Origin: Symbiodinium natans
Taxonomy: Eukaryota > Sar > Dinophyceae > Suessiales > Symbiodiniaceae
Length of the DNA: 64,000 nucleotides
Reading direction: 5' to 3'
Assembly (NCBI GenBank): GCA_905221605.1
Contig: CAJNDS010000026.1
Coordinates: 186,001-250,000 of the forward strand
Part shown: one piece after another, positions 21,183-29,959 of the stretch
How positions within the stretch are numbered: position 1 is the stretch's first letter
How the letters are laid out: each line of letters opens with the position of its first letter
Notes under the pieces: generated by a model
What the model was told of the DNA's origin: nothing
Databases searched by the model: none
What the model saw: only the letters and a program-made list of their open reading frames with translations
Translations under genes and position numbers: made by a program

Positions 21183-21843
21183 TCCAGCTCATTTTGCCAT
21201 GAAGAAGATCATGAACAAAAATTCCGAGATGGGTGGTGGCCCCGTCGCGGCAGTTTGCAACCGGCAGGGGAATGCTGTTCCGTGGAGAAGTGCCTGGAAC
21301 ACTGGCAGGGACCCTGCTGTGCCTGAAAGGCTCAAAAGAGACTGGGGAGTGCCTGCAGCTGCTTTACCACGGAAGCAGCAGAGAGCAAACAACAGGGGCC
21401 AGTCTAATGCGACAGAGACAACTGCTTTGAGTCAAGACTGTACAAAGAAGTCGTGATATTTTTTTCGAGGACGCCCCTTTACCACATCAGCAGCACAGTG
21501 GGCCGGTCTATTGCGACGAGGTGAGACGGTCAGACCACTTAGAGGAGCAACACAGCAAAACAGAACAACACACCACACACAAGAGAAAGCGAAGCAACAG
21601 CACTCGAATCCTACGGTGAAACGGCCCTCTCTCAGAACACGAAGGTCGAGTACAAAAAAGCAACCGCTAGCGCAGGTTCGAAAACTCGGTCCTGAGGGCT
21701 TAGAGCTGGCTTAGAAGGGTCAAAATGCCCGTAAAATGCGCGCAAAATCTTGTCAGAGTGTAGCCTGGGGTCGGAGTTTCTTCGAATGATTGGATCGAGT
21801 CCGGTTCAGGGCAGGAGAATGGGCCCCCCCCCTTTGGGCAAAG
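21183..21843. other. Weak ORF 21199-21456 (+), otherwise nothing
   Basis: An ATG-started frame of 85 codons ([14 protein letters not shown]..) is open directly after the hexanucleotide array. It has no recognisable domain. The remainder to 21843 shows nothing apart from a similar word (GGGCC then AGTCTAATGCGAC or GGTCTATTGCGAC) near 21398 and 21500. Confidence 0.25.
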
Positions 21844-22044
21844 GGGGGCTCAAGCCCCCCTTTAAGCCCCCCTTAAGCCCCTCTTCAAAGGGGCAAACTT
21901 AAGCCCCCCCTTTAAGCCCCCCTTAAGCCCCCCCCTTAAGCCCCCCCTTAAAGCCCCCTTTAAGCCCCCTTGAAGCCCCCCTTTAAGCCCCCTTTAAGCC
22001 CCCCTTTAAGCCCCCCTTTAAAACCCCTTTAAGCCCCCCTTTAA
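21844..22044. repeat. C-run minisatellite (TTTAAGCCCCCC)n
   Basis: About 17 units of 10-13 bp, each a run of 4-7 C followed by TTTAAG/TTGAAG. The G-rich complement has regularly spaced G runs, so G-quadruplex or i-motif folding is plausible. It ends exactly where the CAAT-rich island starts. A small inverted relative (GAGGGGCTTAA x3) is at 44121-44152. Confidence 0.95.
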
Positions 22045-22726
22045 TGAAATTTTACAAGATCAGTGTTCACAGACTGGCTTGGTCACACAATCCAGAATAC
22101 ACAAGATGCACAGCAAAGTCACTTGATGCAATCGCTCACTCAGCTATCTTGTTTGTGCCGCCTTGAGCCAAAGTATCGAGGCAATGCTCATGTTGAGCAT
22201 GCCACTGCATCAATGCTTCTCTGGAAGCATGCCAATTGTGACCTTCTATTCCAACACGGTCCCTCAGCAGAGACAATGGTTGTCTGTGCTGTTCTCAAGT
22301 CACAACTCAAATGAGTTCGTAAAACAAAGACTCAATCAACCAATCAACGGAGAATATCGAAAAAAATCTCAACTGCAAACGACTACCAATCAGCTCAGCA
22401 GTAAACATTGCACTCAGAGGCTCGGCTCAGTCCTTTTGCTTGGTAAGCGAATCGCAATCGCTTCAAAAGAGAACTTGCAACGAAACCTGCAAAGTTGTTT
22501 GGCGTTCCGAATGCTCCAATGCATCCGAATCAATACACCACACGGGGTGGTCCTGAGAAACGGTCAGCAAAGTTTCCAATCGGGGTCCAATGAGCTGCAG
22601 CAAATGAAAAAACCACATCATCACCAATGAAAAGCATCAACTGTAAAACCAATCATCAAAGCAAGAACCAATCAAATGCAATCCCATCTTTCCAGGCCAG
22701 ACAAAATTGTTGTGCGCCAATGCACT

Positions 22727-23950
22727 TCAATCGATCTTGTTGATCGTCGTGGTGATTCGCAATCGGCTTCCAGCATCGTCGATGATCGTCACTTCAGAGC
22801 TGCCAACGCTGTTCCGACTCAAAGCATTCCGCTGGCTTGCCAATGTGCTCTGCAATGAGGCTCCGGGTCCTGCTGCGCGACCCGCTCCCAATAGGAAGCT
22901 GAGCTTTGACGGCAACGCAATGTGCCGGTGGATGGAATGCTGTCCAGAATGCACCATGTCCCAATGGAGACCATCAGTCAGCTCACGCAATGTGGTCTGC
23001 GTGTCCAGAACCACCAATGTGCTCACTTCTTCCTGGGTCAGGACAATCTCAGTCTCATTCGGTTGAGGCTCAAGAATTGCGGCGAATCCGCAGTAGCTTT
23101 GGTTATGCCAATGCTTCAGACCACCAGTGCCATCAGCATTCTTCAATACAACTGGCAATCTTCCCACTGCGTGGTTCACGCCAACGATCATCAGGTTCTC
23201 ATCTCGCAATGCCTTGATGCTTGGGATCTGATCAATCCACATCAAGAGCTTCGAAAGGCTGTGCGCCACTGAGAGGAAAGAATTTGCCTGTTGGCACGGG
23301 AAATCGCTGACCAATAGCCTGCCTGTCTCGACCAATCGCATAGCAACTGTGTTCGGCAATGCAATGAAGCAAGGAAAGGAGACCAATGCATCCGGGATCG
23401 TCGGAACCGGGCTCACATGCACAATCCGCCAGTTGCTAATAAGCATCGTGCGAAGACTCAATGGCAGGAAGGCTTGGTTGGCATGCCACAGCCAATCCGG
23501 GGAGAAATTTGTGATCTGTCCCAATGTCCTTCCAGGCTGGGCATTCATCCTCATCAATCCCCAGGCAATGGCCACTGAGGGGCCGCACCCAAGAGGGTCG
23601 GGCCATCTGCTGGATTTAAGGCAATCCAATGTCACCAATCGCAATGGATTGATGTCCAGGGGTTCCAGGGGAGTCAGACTCCCGGTATCCGCTGCGTTGA
23701 TCAGCGTTGCGCCAATCCCTTTCTCGATGACCCGCAATCTTTTCAGTGCGGTTTTCGCCCTTGGGACGTCCAGAGCAACGTGTCTTGCAATGGACTGGCA
23801 AAGCTGCTCGTCCGGCAGCCAACCGATGGAATCCACAATCATCTGCTGGAGATTCCCATTTCCCATTGTGGCGTCTCGGATCAATCTTTCCTTTCTCTCT
23901 TTTAACTGGGTTGGCAATGCCAATTGCTGAGGCATCGGGGCGTCGGCCAT
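22727..23950 (-). CDS. Unknown protein, 407 aa, uninterrupted
   Basis: ATG at 23950 (MADAPMPQQLALPTQLKERK) to TGA at 22729-22727 with no break, far longer than chance in this composition. The N-terminal 30 residues are charged and possibly helical. The rest mixes short hydrophobic stretches with no clear membrane segment or signal peptide. I recognise no domain and saw no Walker, metal-binding or protease motif. Ile and Leu codons are often ATT or TTG because of the regional ATTG bias on this strand, but ATTG occurs in all three frames. It lies about 650 bp downstream of a copia RNase H remnant on the same strand, so it could be an accessory ORF of a retroelement or a host gene. Confidence 0.6.
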   Translation of the reverse strand: MADAPMPQQLALPTQLKERKERLIRDATMGNGNLQQMIVDSIGWLPDEQLCQSIARHVALDVPRAKTALKRLRVIEKGIGATLINAADTGSLTPLEPLDINPLRLVTLDCLKSSRWPDPLGCGPSVAIAWGLMRMNAQPGRTLGQITNFSPDWLWHANQAFLPLSLRTMLISNWRIVHVSPVPTIPDALVSFPCFIALPNTVAMRLVETGRLLVSDFPCQQANSFLSVAHSLSKLLMWIDQIPSIKALRDENLMIVGVNHAVGRLPVVLKNADGTGGLKHWHNQSYCGFAAILEPQPNETEIVLTQEEVSTLVVLDTQTTLRELTDGLHWDMVHSGQHSIHRHIALPSKLSFLLGAGRAAGPGASLQSTLASQRNALSRNSVGSSEVTIIDDAGSRLRITTTINKID

Positions 23951-24600
23951 GGCTGATGCAGGCTACACACTGTCAGACCAATGTCTCACGCACACAGTGC
24001 GCAACAGACTCTAAGGATCGAATGAGTAATCGCAATGTGACGTAAGCCACAGTTCAGCGTGACCAATGCTTCAAAATTTGCAGAAAATCAATTCTTCATG
24101 CAATCCGCTCACCGGAAAATCAATTCAAGATTTCGGGGTTAATGTACAATGACAGTCAGAAGGAGCAATTTGTTCAACTGCTATGCTTTGACGGTCCCTG
24201 TTTGCCAATGTCGTTTCAATGGCGGTCCGCTCCCAACCGCAATGCGTTGACGGCGGTTGAGCGATGCTCATAAAGTCGATCTTAAACACAATAAACAATA
24301 AACAACATGACTGACTGAACAATGCACAACACAGTGACTGACATGTCACGCTCATGACCGCAATGCCAATGCACATGCACTGCACTGTCAAGACAGCAAT
24401 GTTCTTCTCTCTCTCTTTCTCTCAATACTCAACGCAATCCAGTTTAGACCGCGGAGGTCAAAGCGAAAACGACACAATTCCTCGGTCCCTCAAACAGGAC
24501 CGGAAGAGCAATGCAATGACCCAAGCCCGTAAGGCCGCGGGCAAGAAGGGTCGGGTGGGCGGGGAAACAAAGGAAAAGTGAAACAATTTTTTTTTTCGAT

Positions 24601-25060
24601 CCAGTGCTCAGCCATATCGAAATGGGTCCTGACCAATCCAAGCTTTCCAATGAGGTTGTGCAGTGTCTCGGTGAAGACGTATTTGGTCAATACATCTGCT
24701 GGGTGGAACTTGGTTCCTATCTTACGTAATTACTTGCAGCAATCCGCTCTGCACAAGATTTTGCATGTACAAGTGCGCAATTCTACGTGCTTTGTACGCT
24801 TTCCAGCGCCAAATCTAGTCGCCATGCTTTTACCTGCGGTAGACGCAACAATTTGCACGCGTCGCGCAAAGTCCGCTTCCAAGACAAGATTCTTCACAAA
24901 CAATGCCTCCTTCACTCCTTGGCTGATGGCGTAATTCAGCCTTGCCAGAAGACAATGCCACAGTGGCCTGCGTCCTCGAGAAGTGAATGACAATCAAGAA
25001 TCTGCACGGTGCTTCCGCTGGTGCTCTTTCGCGTGCAACAACCTGTCCAATCGCTCTCTG
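24601..25060 (-). pseudogene. Ty1/copia retrotransposon remnant (end of RNase H)
   Basis: Read right to left the minus strand shows, in order, hallmarks of the copia pol C-terminus: SDWTGC..TRKSTSG (about 25055-25014), FSRTQATVALSSGKAEL (about 24982-24932), YAISQGVKEALFVKN, then KSMATRFGAGKRTKHVEL, and finally HPADVLTKYVFTETL..LGL (about 24700-24610). They lie in different frames, so at least two small frameshifts have broken it. No integrase or reverse transcriptase part was recognised upstream and no LTR was identified. Remnant of a retroelement, not a working gene. Confidence 0.85.
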
Positions 25061-25180
25061 CACAGCAAGCAATGTCAAGGGCGCAGCGGAAGTCCTCAAG
25101 GTTCCAAATGCGACAAGACGCCATGCGGCCAGTCAACGGAAAGTCCTCCGCAGTTTGACATGCCTCCAATAAGGCTCATA

Positions 25181-25837
25181 TGGTCTTCTTCTAGCTTTGG
25201 CGAAGCGGGAGACACAGGTTCCATGCCGGAAGAGACACTGCACACATTCGGCGGGTTTTTGGACCTTGTTCACATCGACGGAACAAGCCAAGTAGGCTTT
25301 CTAAGGGCAAAACAGCCATCCGAGCAGTGGTGTTGGGCCATTTCAGGTCAAAGACGGAGTAAAAGTGCTTAATGTTCTGATTGGCTTCGAAGCACCAACA
25401 AAACAAGAACATAATTCCCCCTGAGGCGTGCTCCGGGTTTCCGGAAAAGGCCCGGGCCTATTTTCTTCAGGGCGGCGGTTTGGGTATGTGAACCTTTGAG
25501 AATTTGTAGAAGATCTTAGGCGTTGGCTGGGCAACATGCAGCGTGAGTTAGCAGCAGCAGCACCGTCACGTCAGCAAGGGACATAGTTGAGGATCGGGTT
25601 TATCGGTAGGTGCGCAGCAGGTTTCTTGACGCAGGAAACGGCAGGTGAACTGCAAGAGCCGAGGGCTTAGGCACCTTGAAGTTGTACACCTTACCATTCG
25701 CCAAGAGCTGCAGCAAAATTTCAAGAAACATTTAGGCAAGGCTGCTGTGTGCAAGCCTGCTCCATGTAGTAAGCCGGAGTTGCCCCCTGTCTATTTTCTT
25801 GGCTCGCCCTAGCAGCCTCGGGTTGTTTTGCTTCTTG
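25181..25837. other. No gene recognised
   Basis: Minus-strand frames such as 25412-25191 and 25537-25343 share a GASKPI/FEANQN segment in shifted frames, suggesting a broken coding sequence, perhaps more of the retroelement, but no family motif is certain. Confidence 0.3.
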
Positions 25838-26215
25838 GTGCGTCTTCGCTTGCTATCTGCGGTTGTTTGGCTATGGGTGCGTCTGCGATCACCATACGTG
25901 CGGTTGTTTTGCTTAGTGGTGCATCTTCGCTTACCGTGCGCTTGTTTTGCTTATTGGTGCGTTTTCGCTTACTCCGTGCGGTTGATTTGCTTATTGTTGC
26001 ATGGGTCTTCGCTTACTACGTAAGGTTGTTTTACTTCTCAGTGCGTCTGCGCTCTATATGCGATTGTTTTGCTTATATTGGTGCCTCTTCGCTTACTATG
26101 TGCGTTTGCTTTGCTTCTTGCTGCGTCTTCACTCTATGTGCGCTTGTTTTGCTTATTGGTGCGTCTTCGCTTACTATCTGCGGTTGTTCTGCTTGTTGGT
26201 GCGTCTTCGACATTA
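25838..26215. repeat. Minisatellite, about 40-bp unit x 10
   Basis: Units of the type GGTGCGTCTTCGCTTACTAT followed by TGCGGTTGTTTTGCTTATT repeat about every 40 bp, from 25838 to 26200. Because 40 is not a multiple of 3, translation rotates through frames, and all three + frames are open for hundreds of bases, giving hydrophobic Leu/Val/Cys-rich products. Probably non-coding. Confidence 0.85.
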
Positions 26216-26604
26216 CATCATTCGTTGCGTTTCAACACTTGCCGCTGTCGAAGAGTACTGAATTCACAGTCGCGCCCCAGTCAGCAAAAAAATCTGAGAA
26301 TGGATGCATCTGTTTCCTTGCGACACTTGCCGGGGGTCATCCTTACCATTGGCGCCCTGGATGAAAAACAAGCACTCAAGTTCGAATAGATTGTTGGCAG
26401 CTGCTGCCCGGTGTTTCTGGAAGGAAGAATGGCCGTCAGCGCCCTCCTAAGCAAAACAACTGTCAGCGCTCCCCAATAATTAGGCGCAGATGAAAACCTC
26501 CTGAACCCTGAACACACTTTGTGCATGTCGTCAAGCCCTAAACCTATATAAACCCTAAACCCTATAATCCCCACACCTCAAACGCTAAGGAGCAAAGCAA
26601 TTCT

Positions 26605-26649
26605 TTGCCCTTAGACGTCAGATGCTCTGCCTCTGAGCTAATCTCCTCC
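26605..26649 (-). pseudogene. tRNA-like fragment (Arg-UCU-like 5' half)
   Basis: On the minus strand the segment carries TTAGCTCAGAGGCAGAGCA, a typical D-arm and A box, then CTGACGTCTAAG, which resembles a tRNA-Arg(UCU) anticodon arm with U33 changed to G. The 3' half and T-arm are missing. A dead tRNA copy or the head of a SINE. Confidence 0.5.
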
Positions 26650-27065
26650 CAAACCGAAAATGTTCACGTTGTACCGAATCGTCCGAAGTGCTTCATGCCG
26701 ATCCTCTTGCCTTGCGGAAGGAAGGATTCGTGCAACATTGGCAAACCCTAAGGTCCACTGCTCCGCTATGTGCAAGGACTGGTGTTTCCCCCAGTGGAAC
26801 TGGTCGCTACTGATGCGCATTGACCTCCCTTCTGGCTGGCTGATGCAACTTGTCGGGACGGGGACACCCTTCTGGGTGGGCGCTGCGGTGAGCCTAGTGG
26901 AGTGGAGAGCCTCTCGCTCGGGGCTGCACCACTGGCTGACCTCGAGTACTTTCGGCTGGTCTTGCCTTGATTGTTGATTGTTCATCGTGTTATGTCCAAG
27001 GTAAGACTGCCCAGTCTTCCTCTCCTCCGCCCCTCTTTGACCGGGTAGGTTGCCTTTTCTGTGCC

Positions 27066-27480
27066 ATGGCACTGCAAGAACCCCTCGGCTTTGAGACCCA
27101 GCAGCCGCCCACACTGGTTGCCCCACCGCTCATCACGGAACGAGACAACGCTTGGATCACAGTGAGTCATGGCAATGCGACCCTCCCCTTTGTGGTATCT
27201 CCGCCGAATGAGGACTCTCGAGAGGCCAATGCGGTGGTGCTGCTTCTCCCAGGTTGCGGGCACTTCTGCTTGAAGAAAAAGACTCACTGCCCTGGCAAGG
27301 AGCCATCGAACACCTGTGGAGTAACCTGGCCTTCAAAAAGGGCCATCATCGCCTATGCTTGGCCTGTGGCAGGGCAGGCAGGCTCTCCGCCCGCCTGGAT
27401 GCTACCTGACGGCGCCGCCTGAACGAAAGCTGTGTATACCATGGAGATCTTGGGCTCTTGCAGGCTGCCAAAAGTGATGT
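27066..27480 (+). pseudogene. Hydrolase-like gene, decayed tandem copy 1
   Basis: Starts ATG at 27066 (MALQEPLGFETQQPPTLV..), with a segment ending VVLLLPGCGHF. Compared with the tandem copy at 27860-28261 it has two nearby indels that shift and restore the frame after GCGHF, a TGA where copy 2 has TGG (27420-27422), and a 1-bp loss shortly after (TTGGGCTC for TTAGCGCTC). So the 5' exon looks sound but the rest is broken. It supplies the N-terminal part that copy 2 lacks. Confidence 0.65.
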
Positions 27481-28490
27481 GAGCCCTCACATCTCCTTGC
27501 CGACGTACCTATTGGCTTGGGCTCTGGAGGGACCATTGCTTACCAGATTGAAGTCTCCGAGACCCCGGCGAGCTTTCGGGCTTGCGTGTGTGGCCTCCCC
27601 TCTGGCTGTCTGTTGAGACTTTGCTTGCGCGCGGACATCTATCCAGGTGGGCGCAGCTGCAAGCCAGGGTGAGCGGAGGACCTTTCGCTCGGGGCTGCTC
27701 CACTGGCTGACCACCATGGAGTGCCCTGGGCCGGTCTTGCCTCGATAGTTCTTGCTGTTAAGTCCCCACTGGCTGACCACCATGGGGCACATCCCCTTGC
27801 CACTGCGGGTCTGTTATCTGTCCTGGACGACGGGTACGGGATCCTGACGGCCGAATATCGACTCTGGAGAGGCCAATGCGGCGGTGCTGCCTCTCCCAGG
27901 TTGCGGGCACTTCTACGTGGAGAATATGCACCTACTGCCCTGGCAAGGAGCCATCGAACACCTGTGGAGTAACTTGGCCTTCAAGAGGGCCATCATCGCC
28001 TGTGCTTGGCCTGTGGCAGGACAGGCAGGATCTCCGCCCGCCTGGATGCTACCTGACGGCACCGCCTGGACGAAAGCTGTGTATACCATGGAGATCTTAG
28101 CGCTCTTGCAGGCTGCCAAAAGTGATGTGAGCCCTCACATCTCCTTGCCGACGTACCTTATTGGCTTGGGCTCTGGAGGGACCATTGCCTACCAGATTGC
28201 AGTCTCCGAGACCCGGCGAGCTTTCGGGCTCGCGTGTGTGGCCTCCCCTCTGGCTGTCTGATGAGACTTTGCTTGTGCGCGGACATCTATCCAGGTGGGC
28301 GCAGCTGCAAGCCAGGGTGAGCGGAGGACCTTTCGCTTGTCGCTGCTCCACTGGCTGATCACCATGGAGTGCCCTGGGCCGGTCTTGCCTTGATAGTTCT
28401 TGCTGTTAAGTCCCCACTGGCTGACCACCATGGGGCATACGCACGTCTTTCCTCTCCTTTGGGGAGTCTGACCTGTAGCATCCCTTTGCC
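27204..28490. repeat. Direct tandem duplication, about 647-bp unit
   Basis: Units start at 27204 and 27851, both with CCGAAT at the join, which looks like a microhomology junction. Identity by eye is very high. Unit 2 carries an extra ~42 bp near 28437-28478 (TACGCACG...CTGTAG) that unit 1 lacks, ending in an acceptor-like TGTAG. A third, more diverged relative of the unit's 3' part is at 26877-26990. Confidence 0.85.
27860..28261 (+). CDS. Hydrolase-like exon, tandem copy 2 (unbroken)
   Basis: Open through AAVLPLPGCGHFYVENMHLL, a middle segment with AFKRAIIACAWPVAGQAGSP, and YLIGLGSGGTIAYQIAVSE, to TGA at 28259-28261. PGCGHF followed by a strand and a G-x-G-S-G-G turn resembles an alpha/beta-hydrolase with its oxyanion loop and nucleophile elbow. 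However the usual G-x-S-x-G spacing is off by one, so it may be inactive or another Rossmann-like fold. A further exon-like piece (VGAAASQGERRTFRSGLLHW) begins after CTATCCAG at 28295, and AGLLSVLDDGYGIL-like sequence lies near 27812 and 28493. Moderately sure it is coding, not of the family. Confidence 0.5.
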   Translation, partial: DSGEANAAVLPLPGCGHFYVENMHLLPWQGAIEHLWSNLAFKRAIIACAWPVAGQAGSPPAWMLPDGTAWTKAVYTMEILALLQAAKSDVSPHISLPTYLIGLGSGGTIAYQIAVSETRRAFGLACVASPLAV

Positions 28491-28539
28491 AATGCGGGTC
28501 TGTTATCTGTCCTTGACGACGAGTACGGGATCCTGACTA

Positions 28540-29650
28540 TCGAGTGATGACCTCGGTTCGAGTCGAATGATGTCGCACCAGTAGCTACATGATGGTGGTT
28601 TTGAGAATCTGGCAGTGTCGCATTTTGCGACTCCCCGCATGCTCTGTGCTGTATGATTGCACCGGGACTTCAACGACGACTTCGAGTACTGAGTGCGTGG
28701 GGTTACCTAGTAGTTCAGCGCCTTTGCTTGCTTTGTTTCTTCTGTTTCTTCGTTTCTTGGGTGGTTGCGTGGTGTGTTTGGTGGTTTGCGCGCGCTGACT
28801 TCGTTTCACCTGTTATGTCGAGCCCAACAAGACCGGCCTACTGTGCTACTGATGTAGTAAAGAGGCGCCAGTCCAAAAAAAAAAATCGAAGACAAGCGAC
28901 CGCTTCTGACTGCGTCCCCTTTCTTGAGGACGAGCTTGGAAAGGTCAACTAGAAAGCTGCATCAATTCCCTGAACTGCGGCTTGGAGCATCTAATCGGTC
29001 AATCCTTCTTCTTCAATCTGTCAGTCCAGAGTGTAGGCATTGCGTTGTCCTGCATCTGGAAGCTGAATGAACTAGTTGAAAGCATTCGGTTCCACGAGGA
29101 GCAGATGCTCCAGTGGGTTGTGCTGGCGGATGTTGTCCGGGCCAAACAAAACTGCTCTTCAGCCCATACCTGGCTTGCGAAGAAAAGAGATCTTTGGAGT
29201 TCCCTGTTCCCAGACTCGAGTCTCACGCACCACCACAGTCTCTGCTCCAAATCAAAGCCAGCCCTAAGCCCTCAGGACCGCGTTTTCGAACGAGTTCCAG
29301 CCAAATCAGAGAGAAAGGACTTGCTCCAACAACCAAACAGCCAGAGGCCACGCCAGAACAGAAGCCAGTTTTAAACACAGACACAAGAGAGTCTCATTGT
29401 TACTTCGAACAATGCCAACAGTTTATCAACGGGTTGGGCAGTTTTGAGCCATCAAGACCACAGCTTTAAAGAAGCAGCTGGCCCTTCTGTACTTTGCATC
29501 AGACACGCAAGTCGTGATAGCTCGCAACACAAAAGCTTCAAATCGTGTTTACGTGCCTGGCACGTTCTGAAGACCATGTCTTTGGCATAGCGAACCGGTT
29601 GGCAGTTGGCAGCTTGCCCAGCAGCAGCTCGTGTAACCCTCAGCCAGAGC
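28540..29650. other. No gene recognised
   Basis: Several + and minus frames of 60-130 codons are open (for example + 28982-29374 and 29113-29469), but none has a recognised domain or paired splice sites. Confidence 0.35.
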
Positions 29651-29663
29651 CTGAGCTATATGT

Positions 29664-29672
29664 GTATGCATG

Positions 29673-29706
<34 letters not shown>

Positions 29707-29850
29707 TGTATGTATGTATGTATGTATGTATGTATGTGTGTGTATGTATGTATGTATGTATCTATGTATGTATGTATGTATGTATGTATCTATGTATCTA
29801 TGTATTTATGTATTTATGTATGTAGGTATGTATGTATGTATGTTACGTAG
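29664..29850. repeat. (TATG)n tetranucleotide array
   Basis: TATGTATG units with a few TATC/TATT variants. The Tyr/Met/Cys/Val-repeat frames across it are artefacts. A run of 23 C follows at about 29909-29931. Confidence 0.95.
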
Positions 29851-29959
29851 GTGTGTATGTATAGATACATATATATATGTGTATATACGTATCTCCCTAT
29901 ATATTAGCCCCTCCCCCCCCCCCCCCCCCCCTTCCCGGGAACCTTCCAAGCCTTTGTTT

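Larger units (their letters stand above)
22045..25180. other. CAAT-saturated island, strand-biased
   Basis: By direct counting, 22681-24000 contains about 37 CAAT on + where about 5 are expected from equal base use, but only about 4 ATTG. The bias continues through 24000-25150 and covers the 407-aa ORF, intergenic DNA and copia remnant alike, so it is not a codon-usage effect. Most words continue as CAATG or CAATC. Density falls to ordinary levels outside. Confidence 0.75.

Noticed and set aside
20621-21202. 193-codon Ile/Tyr-rich + ORF and its Cys/Ile minus counterpart
   Set aside because: Both are produced by the TATACA hexanucleotide array.
28550-28605. Possible tRNA 3' half (GGTTCGAGTC followed by CGCACCA)
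   Set aside because: No T-stem pairing and no acceptor-stem partner; the B-box-like word is probably chance.
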